DNA of 64,000 bases from Loxodes magnus (taxonomy: Eukaryota; Ciliophora; Karyorelictea; Loxodida; Loxodidae), in the NCBI GenBank assembly GCA_946699065.1, contig CAMPDV010000246.1:248001-312000 (forward strand), read 5' to 3'. The notes beneath the pieces are model-generated. The model did no database searches. It saw only the letters and a program-made list of their open reading frames with translations, and was not told the DNA's origin. Positions within the stretch are counted from its first letter, which is position 1. Each line of letters opens with the position of its first letter. The translations under genes were made by a program, and so were the position numbers. Below, one piece after another: positions 24,201 to 35,834 of this stretch.

Positions 24201-24265
24201 TAAAGTTATGTGGTAGCAAATGTTCGAAGAAACTTGAAGTGAGCTAGGAAAAGAAAAATGCTTGA
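21227..24265 (+). CDS. SERCA-type Ca2+-ATPase homologue, probable pseudoenzyme
   Basis: 1012 residues, collinear with P2A (SERCA) pumps of ~1000 residues. Actuator motif TGE at 179-181, M4 [12 protein letters not shown] in the nucleotide domain, ten-helix membrane plan, TGA stop. The Ca2+ ligands known from SERCA are kept: PE in M4, SSNIGE in M5, LLWINLSTD in M6 and the SER glutamate in M8. The catalytic core is not. The phosphorylation motif DKTGT reads DITPN (Asp350 kept, Lys and both Thr lost), TGDN reads TSGN, and GDGVND reads GNGTND, replacing the Mg2+-binding Asp. The frame is unbroken over 3 kb, so this is not an ordinary pseudogene. It probably binds Ca2+ but cannot cycle; a buffering or regulatory role is inference. 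The start is chosen as the ATG giving a SERCA-like N terminus. Confidence 0.9.
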
Positions 24266-27200
24266 GACAAGCAATAACTCTTAAAGAATTTATCACTAAG
24301 CATAATATTCCTATCTTTTTATTTAACTAAATGGTAAAAATCTTATGCTTGCTGTAAGTTGAATACTTTTCAATGTTATCTCTCTTCTTATTATCTTCAG
24401 TAACTTATCAAGATATTTAGAAAACCTTAAATTATTCTATTTCTTTACGACTAGAAGCATCTTCAAAGTATAATGCTATAAGCAATACATATTTAATTTA
24501 ATTCTTTCTAAACTTACTTAGAGTGAAATATTCTAAATTTAGTTATTAGGTATGATGAATAAAGTATAATCCACATAAATAGAAAGTTTGGTACATTTTC
24601 TAAATATAGCTATCTAAGTCACTTACTAAAATTACTTTTTACCAATTAATTTTTACTTTAAACTAAAATTTAGTTTGATTATAGAGTTTTTAAACTTCTA
24701 CATCTTTTAAATAAAGAAGAAATAAAAGCTGTTCTGCGTTTTGCTGGCTGAGATTATAACTTTTATTGATTATCTTTAGGAACATTTCAGATGAAATACA
24801 TTTGAAAAATTAGTAATTTTTATGATTGCGATAATAATTACTTTCCTTGGTTTATTAATTAAGGCATAATTTGCAAAACTGAGTGTAAAATGATACTCAA
24901 CGAAATTAAAAACTAGAAATATAGTTGATATTACTTCAAGCAGGGAAAATTATACCAATGAAATTATTAGATTAAATATATACCAGACAATATACTCTTT
25001 AGTTAGATTTTAGAGTAAAAGATTCTTAAATGGATATTTATTTATTTAAAATTTCACTTTCCAAGCAAATAAACTTATTAAAGCAATTACTAAAGATTTG
25101 GTGTTTTACTAACTAGTTGATAAGCTTTAATAGAAATACATGCTTATTATTTGTTTATTATTAACTTATTTAAATAAGTTTAGTCTATATGGTTTGATAT
25201 CATTTCTACTTAAGGAAAATTCTCTTCTGTATATATTCTTTTTAATATCTTTCTTTTAAATTTTTGTGTTTTTGATATTTAATCTTTGCTTCTTAAACAT
25301 TTTTATTAGGAAACTTATTTCTTCTATTTTTAATTTTTCTTAGTTACTAAATATGATATGGAACTTCTGTAAGTTATTGACAAATCTTGATAAAGTAATC
25401 CTTTTTAAGAGTTCTCTAGTTATTAAAAATATCTTCAAATATAAGTGTATAAAGAGTCTTAGAAATTAATAAAGAAAACTCAATTTATTTAAATAGTTTT
25501 TAAGTGAAAGGTATTAGCCTAATGACAAGAGAATAAAATTATTTAAGTTCTTAATATTTTCAGGATAAGATACTAAATTGATTCTATCTAAAGTGATATT
25601 GTACAAATAATGCTGTAATTTAAGCTTTGGATTATTTTTATTTTAATTGTATTATATTGGACTAAATCTTCTTTCATTTAAAAATTACTAGGTCTATAAT
25701 TTATTATCCAGCATAGCGAGAGATAAGCTTAAAACTTAAATCATCGTTAATGGTGAAGGTATAAATGTATAATTTCTAAGCTTCATCATTCCTTCGTTTT
25801 ATTAAAGAAATCATCTACATATTTTAGTATCTATTTCAGATATGAATAAGCACTTGCTTATGATTCTTTCTAGCCTATATATAAGCATTGCTTTAAACTA
25901 ATTATAAATGAAGATTAAATTATATATAGAGATTATATTTTCTTCAGATTGATCCTATTAAAGATATCTTATATGATTTTCATTAAAATCTAGTTATTAA
26001 CTTCATCTATACTTTCTCTTACTTTCTAAGTATTCTATTACTTAGATTGGTTATTAGCCTAAAGTTTTATATACCTATTAAAAGCTTTTTTATTTTTCTC
26101 TATTAATAGCTTTACTTATACTTTCTCATTTTTTAATTTGATTTATAAGCATTTATTAATAAGCGTAGCCTAGTTTCATTTATTTATAATCAATTAATAT
26201 AATTCTAATTCTTTTTCTTGACTATCATTTATTTTCATCTTGCTTAATGACAAATCATAACTTTAGAACTCCTTTCTCCGCAAACTCCATGATATCCTTC
26301 ACAAATTTTAGAATCCTTTAATTCCAATAAAAATATTGCTGTTGTTCATAAAATTAATTAGTAGATGCTTATCATTATCACTGTATTAGCATTTATTATA
26401 TTTACTCTTATTTATCATCATTTTTACTTCTTAGACACCTAAATCATAAAAGTCTCACATTTAGTATTTTCTATAGTAATACTTATAGATAGTAGTATAA
26501 GATTAAGCATATTAGGCATAGAATGTATTAACTAAATTCTAAAGTTACTTTTCATGTAAATGCTTAAAGATTTAAACAGAAGATAGCAATATTGAATCGT
26601 ATTTAGTTATACATGCTATTTAGTTTAGTTAAGAGTCTAACCTTTAAGTGCTAATAATGCTCAATAATATGATAAAAAATAGTTCTATATCAGTAATAGA
26701 AACCACTTAAAGAAGCATACAAGCACTAGTATAATAAAAGCATTTCTATCTTTATTATACTAAGAAAATAAAAAGATACTAGTAAGTTCATTAAGCATGG
26801 AGATACGTTTAAAGTACTCCAGTTTAATAATTAACTTAAATAAATAAAGTTCTTCATATAGCTTTATATAACTTCTACTTAATTAAGCTAGCTACTTATT
26901 AAATTACTTAAATTAAGGAAGAAACACTAAATTAGAAAAATTAACTTAAGATAGCATTAGTTACAGATAGAAATATACTAAAAGCAATTCTTATAGTAGA
27001 CAGTGTAGATTTATAAGCAATATTATAATATAAAAATTATTTTTTCTTGCTTTAAGCTTAATTTTAGAGAGGAAAGATAAATGAAAAGGAACCCAAAGAT
27101 TATCTTTTATTAAGATTTAAGGTTAAACTAATAATTTAAATTAAATTGAAGAGCTAAATAAACTTAGAAAAGATAGAAGCTAAAAGTAATTAAGAAGTTG

Positions 27201-27776
27201 GTTAGTTTAATTTAATTAAGGAAAAGTTTAAAACTAACCTTCATATATTTGAGAAGATTAAATTTGATAATTATATAAAACTAAATTAGAAGAATGAAGA
27301 TTCTTAAAAAGATATCAAAGGTAAAAATATAAAATGCCTTTGATTTAGTTAGCAAGCGTAAATGATAAGCCTGATAGAAGAATATGACAAGATTAACTAT
27401 TTTCGTTCAGTTGAGATTTAAAATCCTTCTTTAAGACTTATATAGTAAATATATTTCTAAAAATAACTAAAAATTGTTTTTTCTTTAGACAATTAAAAGG
27501 AACTAAAGCATTATTAAGTTATTTTAATATTTAATAATATACCATATCTTAAAAATACTATACTTATTTACAAAGAAAAATAATAAAAATAAACAAGAAC
27601 CCTTTTATGATAACAGAAATAAGAAAATAAAAATAAGGAAGCATATAACAGTCATATTTCTTAGATAGACATAAGTATATATAATAATTTGAATAGAAGA
27701 ACTAGAATTTATATTGGGCATGGAGTTAAGTTCATAAATAAGGCCAGATTAGAAGAATAAAAAATTCTTAGATTAT
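24266..27776. other. AT-rich intergenic region
   Basis: From about 25.9 kb it matches 49.5-51.36 kb in arm 2. No gene is supported. A short minus-strand stretch near 26.23-26.32 kb (IMEFAEKGVLK) resembles the kinase hinge but is too short to call. Confidence 0.45.
25900..27776 (+). repeat. Segmental duplication, arm 1 part b
   Basis: Matches 49.5-51.37 kb, for example the CTTAGACA..TAAATCAT..AAGTCTCA and ATAGAATGTAT..ACTAAA stretches, in the same order. Non-coding and strongly diverged. Confidence 0.6.
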
Positions 27777-27789
27777 AACAGAACATTAA
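27777..27789 (+). repeat. Left target-site duplication of element B (13 bp)
   Basis: AACAGAACATTAA, repeated at 28635-28647. The single-copy site is preserved in arm 2 at 51367-51379. Confidence 0.9.
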
Positions 27790-27856
27790 TAATAATAATA
27801 ATAATAATGATTTTAAAGTTTAAAAGTCTTGTAATACCTGGAATCTCAACCAGTTT

Positions 27857-28618
27857 CTTGCTGCCATTTTTTTAACGTGGATGGATACCACGACCGAGTT
27901 TTTTACGTGGGAGGTAACCACTAAAAATCTTCCGAGTTTCCAGCAAATATTTTTCTTTTATAGACTCCGGTTTCAGTAATTCATAGCCTATTAAGAGTTT
28001 TTCACATTCTTATTTGTTCTTTTATTTATATTTATTTCCAGCCACCACAATTTTTCAATAAATGTCATCTTGACTTGCAATACCAATATTGTTTGGGTTA
28101 TCTTTTCAAAGGTTTTTTCTAAAATACTTTTTTTCAATCTGATTTATTCGTTTTATTAAATCTTATTCAATATTTTCATCTTTCTGTTTTTCTTGAACAT
28201 CTTTTTAAATTAATTTCTTTTCAATGATCATGTCTTGATTTTGTTTAAGGTTCGTTTGAGACTATTAGTATAATTATTATTCCGCTACTAAATTATACTG
28301 GATTAACTGACGTCTAATTATTAACAATTCATTATTTTGATCATCTATGAAGTTCATTAATTCTCTGATTTTTTCTCCTTGGTTGTAAATTATTTCTTAA
28401 TACTCATAAATTTTATTTTTCATTTAGTCGAGCTATAAAAAATGTTCTGAATTCTCTCCAATCTTACCTGGATTCTTCTGAGCTGTTCTTATCATAATTT
28501 TACCTTCTGATGATGAGCTCGATTTCTCTTCTAGTTTTTGTTATTTAAGTAATTGTTTCGCCGCTTTCCTTTTTGCGTTTCTAGTTAAGTTTTTGGAAAG
28601 GCGAATAGATTGTTCCAT
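27857..28618 (-). pseudogene. Gag-like zinc-knuckle ORF of element B, frameshifted
   Basis: Starts MEQSIRLSKN; a Ser run (SSSSSEGK) near residue 36 and a coiled coil (for example EKIRELMNFIDDQNNELL) follow. The frame holding the zinc-knuckle region differs from the N-terminal frame, so at least one indel lies near the middle. In the C-terminal frame the knuckle reads YWYCKSRWHLLKNC: the first Cys is now Tyr. That frame ends at a TGA that aligns with the stop of copy A. Copy C carries the same N-terminal and knuckle regions. Function as for copy A; this copy is probably dead. Confidence 0.7.
27876..27921. other. Two adjacent hairpins in the 3' part of element B
   Basis: CGTGGATGGATACCACG (27876-27892) and GTGGGAGGTAACCAC (27907-27921) are short perfect-stem palindromes. 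Copy C has both at the same places with compensating loop changes. They may be a 3' structure used in mobilisation. Confidence 0.5.
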
Positions 28619-28634
28619 TTTTTGAAAGTTATTT

Positions 28635-28647
28635 AACAGAACATTAA
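28635..28647 (+). repeat. Right target-site duplication of element B
   Basis: Exact repeat of the 13-mer at 27777-27789, next to the 5' end of the element. Confidence 0.9.
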
Positions 28648-31600
28648 ATTTAAAGGATTTAGTTAATATAAGAATATAATGAAGTGATAGCTAAAGTTTA
28701 TTATGGGTATAGTAAAGATAAAACTAAAAGGGAAAAAAATATTTAGGGGAATAGAAGAAGGAATCGAAGCTTTTAAAGGATATATCTTGATTCTTAGAGA
28801 ATAAAACTTACATTTTTGTAATTATCTGCCCAATTACAAAACTTATTATAGAAAATAGTGATTTAAAACATTTAAGGAGTTTGAAAATAATCGTAAAAAT
28901 AAGAGTATATTAAGTCATATATTCTTATACACTTAAATTTAAAGAAGGCAAGGTTTATAATAATAAAATAGCTATACAGAGCACTGGAGTATTCTAAACA
29001 AAATTATAACAGAATTTAATAAATTAAGAAAAAGGATAGTTTAAATCAAAATTGGGAATTGTGCGGAACTTATCCAGAATTTTTTTTCAAATTTCCCATT
29101 AAAAATCTTTAAAGATTGAGAAGGCTTTAGAATCTCAGAAAAAAAGCTTCTTAGTATAAACTTAAATAAAAGAGAAGAAATAAATTTTAAATATTAAGAC
29201 TTAAAAAAATCAGCAGAATCAAGACCAAGATGAAATTTAAATAATATTTCTAAAAGTAAACTAAAAGCTAGAAAACTATAAAATTTAATTCTGAAGGATA
29301 TTAAAATTCAAAAAATATAAAAAGAACCAGAACCATTATAAAATTTACTCATTGCAAGATAAAAAAAACTCTTGAATAGCAACTATCTAAGTTAAATAAT
29401 TAATCTAATATATTAATTATCTCTTATAACTATTCTAACATTCTATTATTTAAATAAAATATACGAAATTATTTGAATATATTTAGCAAGACTTCATCTT
29501 GTACTACATTCAAGTAATTTTAGTTTATGAAAGCTTCTTAAGTTTGGAATAAATATTTTATATTTGATTATAAAATACTTTTAGATATTACTGTAATCAA
29601 TTCTGGATTTTAGTATATTAAGAACTATATTAAAATGTGTGTAAAACATTAAAGTATATAATTAAATTTAAATCAAAACTAACTATGTATGCATTATGTT
29701 CCTTAAATCCAATTACTTGAGAATATTCAAATATTCCGAAAAATTAATTAAAAGCCAAAATTTTTGCTCTCTTTGTTATCATCTACTTAATATGGTCAAT
29801 TCATCATTATATTTAAAGCATTTACCTTAAATAGTTGTAAAAGAGTTTTACCAGTTAATTTTTGTTTCTCTTTTTCTTATTTCTAGTTTTATCAATCTAC
29901 TTTTACCTTTTTTTAATTTTTCTTATTCAGACAACTTTTTCATTTTTTCTATTCTTTTAAAATAACATCCTTTGAGCTTTTGGAGTTAGCTAAATGCTTT
30001 ATAATTAATTTATATATAGAAAGCATACTTTTAAAGTAAATATTTTACTTTATTCTTCTACAATAAATATGCTTTTTACAATAACTTACTATATTAAGAA
30101 ATATCTTTATATATCTACGTAATTGTCTTATAAAATTTATAGTCAGCATTTTTATATCTTATAAACCATTTACCTAAATAGCTATCTTCTAACCCCTAAT
30201 TAAACTTCTAACATCTAATGGATTTTCTTTATACTACCTTAAAATAATTAATTTCTAAGGCTTGTCATTTAATTAGTAGGGTATTCTTTGATTTATTCTC
30301 CTAATAAAGCTATAAAATAATGCTAAAAAGCTGCTTATTTTGAAATATAATTTAAATGTATTGGCTTTATACTTTTACTTACCTAGCTAAACAAGGCTGT
30401 AATAAATTTCTAGTTTAGTATTTAATTAAATAATTAGTTTATTAAACTAAGTTTCAGTTACTATGATCCAAACTTTATTTAGTTAATATGATTTAAAGGA
30501 GTTATTAGAATTAAGGATTATTCATAGAAGAATTAATCAGCAAAAGATCTAAATACCTTAATAATTATAGGGTAAATAACTGTGATATTTTGCTTATATT
30601 GGTATAATAAAATAGGTGTAAATAGGTAGATTTATAAATAATTTACCAGCTTTATAAATCTAAATTGAAAGCAATGCTATCTATTACAGTAGAATATAAA
30701 TCATATGTTTTATTATCAATATCATAGAAGGAAAGAACTATTTAAGACAATAATGCCTATCAACTAGGTTGATAGATTGGAATCCGTTGGAAATTTATGA
30801 TGAAAGTTAAATTGCTATTCATAGCTTGGTATAATTAGCTTATAAATTAAAATGATAAAATGTTAGCATTTTATTTAGATAAGTCTATATATAAGTAATT
30901 TACTCATCTCAGACTTAAAACTTCTTGCACATTTAAGATATGATATCTATATAATAGTAAACTTAGATATGATAAAAGCCTAGCAAATTCCTTTTTTAGT
31001 TTCATAGACCAAATTAGTTTTAGCATCTTAATATAATTCTATACTTGTAAAGTAAAGCAAAGTTGGATATTAACTAACTATGAAATTCAGAAAAGAAAAT
31101 AAAAGGATTTATCAAATACAGCATAACAATTTGCTTATATATCAGTCAATTTATTAAATAAGTAATATTTTAATTGGAAAGAAATAGACTGAATATAATT
31201 AAACTAGCTAAAGAAGAGAGAATGTAACCAAAATAAAGAAATTAGATAAATAGTGATAACTATGATTATAGTAAAGGACTTTTACTATTATTTACTCCTT
31301 TAATTATCTATCTTCAATATTAGATGCAACTAAAATCTCTTAAACTTTATGATTCTAAGTATTTATAGAGCTATTAAAGATTCTTAACTCGATAGATACA
31401 TCTATTTCAATTATGCTAGATTATCTATAAGCTATTATCTTATGATTTTAAGGTTAAGACTAAATAAGAAATAATTTAAAATGCCTTGAAATATAATTAG
31501 AAAATAAGCGAAGCATATCTGTTATTTAAATACTTAAGAACTGAAGTAATTAGCACTAAAATTATTCAAAATTCGAATAATTAAAGTAGAGAAAGGCTAA

Positions 31601-32387
31601 AAAAATGGAAATAGTCAATTTAAATTAGTTTTTTCCTTTTTAGAGATAATATTTTCTATAAACAAAGGAGTCTTAAGTGTAAGTTATGCTTAAGTATATC
31701 ATTTCTTATATACAACTTGCTTCTAGATTAGGGTTATTAAATAAATGCTCTGGATTTAGAAACTTGAAGTATATTAATTTATCTTCTGATGATTATAAAG
31801 AATGGGAAAAAGACCAGAAGCAGAGATTTAAATATAATAAAAAGTTAAGGTAAAAGTAAAGCTTTAGAATACATACAAATAACTAGTTAAGGAAAAAAGA
31901 TTAAAAATATTTTGAGAAGAAAGTACTACAGCGCTCTTCTAATAAACTACTAAATATAAAACTAAAACTTTTCGTTATTTTCATAAATTAAAAAGACAGA
32001 TACTTCACTTATAAACTTTTATAAATATCTTATATTTTAAAATTTTAACTAAAAATTAGATTTGAAGCTACAATTTATTTAATTATCTTAGTTATAACTT
32101 CTTAAAGGTATTTTCTTAAATATAGTCAAACATTTTTATAAATTAGTTTTAACTCTTTAATCTCTATAGCTACTAAAATATTAATAAAGTTGGATACTAA
32201 AGTAGAATCAAACTTTTGCTATTAGTTAATATTTTATTAGCTTCTCTTTCTACTTCATCTATTAGCTTTTGTAGATTAATCTCTCTTATATAAATAAAAA
32301 GAATCAAATAATAGATTTTTCTAACGATTTCGTTTAGGTTTAAATGTCATTTTATTTAATCTCATAATAAGGTTTGATATAAATAAA
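28648..32387. other. AT-rich intergenic region, matches arm 2
   Basis: Diverged counterpart of 51.38-55.39 kb with many indels. The only recognisable item is a decayed tRNA-Ser at 30746. No gene supported. Confidence 0.5.
30746..30822 (+). pseudogene. Decayed tRNA-Ser, arm 1
   Basis: Begins GACAATAATG after TTTAA and keeps traces of the anticodon arm and variable arm (AATCCGTTGGAAATTT). Base pairing is destroyed. A better-preserved relic sits at the homologous place in arm 2 (53817). Confidence 0.5.
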
Positions 32388-35300
32388 ATGAGAGTGTCAG
32401 ATGTTTCTAAGACATCTTCGTAAGCAATCTTGTTATAGAATTCAGCCTCTTTCTAGTAGCATAAGGATTTGGATGTGTAAGAAAGTTAAATACTTGAAAT
32501 AAGATGCTTCTCTAGGAGTAAAATTAAACTTTTGCTTTACTTGCTACTTTCGCTCCTTTCAGGTGGAATTGTAAGCTTAATTTGCTACTGGAAACCTTTT
32601 TTGTCAGCTATGCTAATGCATAAAAAATGTGCTCCTGAGGATGCAGAAGTTTTATCAATAAAGAACTAAGATGGAATTTAAGAAAATGTTAAAGTGAAGA
32701 CCATTCATCTAAACTCAGAATGTACAGTTTCAAATAAATAGCTAAAAGGAGTTGTTTAAATATTCAAGTATAGATACCTTAAGTACTATTACGATACTCA
32801 AAATAGAACTTTTTTTCCTATCTTTTATGAGTACGAACAAAAATTCTAAGAGTATAAGAACAAGTAAGCTATGAAGCCTGAATAAATATAAGATGTCAAA
32901 AAAATATTTGGAAAGTGTAAGATGGAAATCAAAGTGCCAAACATTTTTATCCTCCTGTAAAAAGAAATACTCACTCCTTTTTACCTTTTTCAATTTTTTG
33001 CTTTCATCTTGTGGATGTTTGAAGAGTATTTTCTGTATGCATTTTGCCTTCTGTTTGTTTCTTTTGTAGGTTGCGCTATAAATTTGTATGAAACCAGAAG
33101 AAACCTTATTAACTTGAAGGAGATGACTTAAAAGTCTTCAAAAGTACTGATATTTAGAGACAACAATTGGCAATTATTTTCAAGTACTGAATTAGTTCCT
33201 GGCGACTTAGTTAAGATTTAAGACTAAAAAGTTCCATGTGATTTAGTTGTAAAGTAGGGATAAATTATAATTGATGAATCAACTCTTACGGGAGAAAGCT
33301 TCCCAGTAGTCAAAGACAGTATTCCAAATACCGACCAAATTTACAAGCCAGAACAATATCGTTAGCATACACTTTTTGAAGGAACTAGCGTTATTCAGAC
33401 TAGAGGTGAAGCAGTTGGAATAGTAATAAGAACAGGATTTTCTACCATTAAAGGAAGATTAATAAGAGGAATAATGTTCCCTAAACCAAATAACTTTACC
33501 TTTGCAAAAGACAGCTTTAAATTTGTACTCGTAATGTTTATGATATCAATAGGTGGTCTTATACTAGCAATTGTACTTTTTTGTGATTAGGGGCTATTAA
33601 CTGAAGATATTGTGATAAGCAGCTTAGATTTAATTGTTATTACGGTTCCTCCTGCACTACCTATGGCTATGACTATTGGGACTTCATTTGCAATTACAAG
33701 ATTAAAAAAGTTATCTATATCTTGTATTAGTCCTCCAAGAGTCAATGTAGCAGGGAAAGTAAGTATGTTCGTGTTTGATAAAACAGGAACTTTAACTTAG
33801 GATGGAATGGAAATTGTAGGAATAAGGCATGTGGATCAAAATCACTAACTTACCCAGAAAATTGAGTAAGTTAGCGCTTTAAACAGCCTACTATAGGAGC
33901 TTAACCTACAAGAATAATAAATAGCCAGTCAACCTAACTTGTAACTTAAATTGTTAGAAAGTTTAGCAGCTTGTCACAGCCTTAATATGATAGAAGGGTT
34001 ATTGATAGGAGATAATTTGGAAATTAAAATGTTTTAAACTACAGGATGAAAGCTAGAATCAAGTGAATCGGATTCCAAAAGATTGATAATACCTGTTCTA
34101 GGTGACTAAATATTTAAAGAAGCTACTTAGGTGCTTAGAGTTTTTCACTTTGATTCCAAACTAAAAAGAATGGGAATTATATCTAAAAATACATGCGAAA
34201 GTAGTTAATTCTATTTCTTTCAAAAAGGAGCATGTGAGTCAGTAGTGGCTAATTGCTTGGAATATACAGTTCCAAAGAATCTTCAATAAATTTACAAATA
34301 TTATACATAAAGCGGGTATAGAGTGCTGGCTTTAGCTTACAAGCCTCTTTAAGAGTGTCCAGACTTAGAAAAAGTAACGTTATAAGAAATAGAAGGTTCT
34401 CTTATATTTCTTGGTCTGTTAATTCTAAACAATCCTATGAAGCCCGAATCAACTGAGGCTATTGAGATACTTCATTAAGCTAATATAAAAACCTTAATTT
34501 CAACTGGTGATGATGTTTTAACAGCAATAGCGATAGCAAGAGAAAGTAGTATAATAGGAGAATTTGATTCTGTTCATGTTGGAGAGATTAACTAAGAAAA
34601 GGAGATAAAATGAACTCTGTATAAACCTTATTAAAGCTAGTCTCAAAATAGACTTGAAGAAAGTAATTTTACAAAGAACTAATTCAAATAAAACTAATCC
34701 ATCTCTCAGACTCAAGATAATACTGATACAATCGAAGAGGAAGTTTGTAGTAACTTGTATTAAATTATATCTGTATTTTCCTAAGAAGATCATAAAAAGG
34801 AAAAGCAATGACTAGCAATAGTAGGAGACGCTTTTAATTATTTGTTGCAATCTACCTAAGAAAGTTCAGAAAATTAGCTCATTTTAGATTTGTTGACTAG
34901 TAAAGGAAAAATATTTGCTAGAATGTCTCCAGAAAGCAAGACTTAATTGATCTGTTTACTTTAGGAAACAAAATAATTAGTTGGAATGTGTGGAGATGGA
35001 GCTAATGACTGTGGAGCCTTAAAATAAGCAGATGCAGGAATTTCTCTTTCATAAGCTGAAGCATCAGTTGCAGCTCCCTTTACGTCCAGGATTGAACACA
35101 TCGGATGCACTTCAATGGTGTTAAGAGAAGGAAGATGTGCATTAATTACCAGCTATCAATGCTTTAAATTTATGGCTTTATATGGAATGATTTAGTTCAC
35201 AACAGTTGTTTGCCTTTATATTTTGACAAGTGGCCTATCAGATTACTAGTTTTTATGAATTGATCTACCACATATTATTCCACTGGCCATTAGTATGGGC

Positions 35301-35834
35301 TATTAAGGTCCATATCAAAAACTGACAGTTAAAGAGCCTATAGGAGGCTTGATTACTTTTCCAATCCTAGCTTCGATTATAGGTTAGACAGCAATTTAAT
35401 TGTTAGCATAAGCTCTTGTTATATACGCAATCTTACCATCTTGGGATGGATATGAAGAAATAGATCCAAATAATATTGATTTTATTGAAAACTTTAGATG
35501 CTAGGAAAATACTATTCTCTTCACTTATTCACTTTTTATATATTTAAACGTAGTGCTTGCATTTAGTGAAGGAAAACCCTTTAGATCTCCAACAATAAAA
35601 AGCAAGAAGTTTGTAATAGTATTTTCAGTACTCTGGCTAATGGATTGGTACATTCTATGGTTTCCTGCCTTTTGGACTCGTGATGTATTAAAAACAGAAG
35701 ACTTTTCTTATGCATGGAAAGGATATATCTTCATAGAAATTTTCGCACACTTGGCTCTTGCTGTCTCTTATGAATTCTGGGGAATTCCCTTTATGGATAG
35801 ATGTTATAGATCGTGCCGAAAAAAGAAGCAATGA
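32388..35834 (+). CDS. P5B-type ATPase (ATP13A2/polyamine-transporter family), copy 1
   Basis: 1148 residues, no intron. Motifs in order: N-terminal hydrophobic hairpin ending YWKPF, TGES at 301-304, the P5B signature PPALP in M4 at 421-425, DKTGTLT with the phosphorylated Asp464, TTG followed by a TGA-encoded Trp, then [11 protein letters not shown] (Asp870) and a C-terminal membrane domain ending RSCRKKKQ before TGA. P5B pumps act in late endosomes/lysosomes and several move polyamines to the cytosol; that function is inferred from the family. All catalytic motifs are intact. Five Trp are encoded by TGA or change to TGA in the paralogue. Start: first ATG in frame, matching the start at 55395 in copy 2, which has exactly the same length. 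Confidence 0.95.

Larger units (their letters stand above)
19300..25900. other. About 6.5 kb present only in arm 1
   Basis: Arm 2 passes from its match to ~19.3 kb straight to its match to ~25.9 kb (around 49.5 kb). The extra segment carries tRNA-Ser and the SERCA-like ATPase. Insertion into arm 1 and deletion from arm 2 are both possible. No inverted or direct terminal repeats were noticed at the edges. Confidence 0.5.
27790..28634 (-). mobile_element. Zinc-knuckle retroelement-like insertion, copy B
   Basis: An 845-bp insertion on the minus strand. Its 5' end (15 nt before an ATG) is at the right and its (ATT)n tail at the left (27790-27811). Arm 2 has the same flanks joined directly at one copy of the 13-mer, so this is a clean insertion that happened after the duplication of the arms. 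The ORF is homologous to those of copies A and C. Confidence 0.9.

Noticed and set aside
26230..26320. Kinase fragment (IMEFAEKGVLK) on the minus strand
   Set aside because: Too short; no HRD or DFG neighbours, and AT-rich recoded frames produce chance matches easily.
27788..27811. Independent (AAT)n microsatellite
   Set aside because: It is the tail of element B: the same tail ends copies A and C, and it is absent from the empty site in arm 2.
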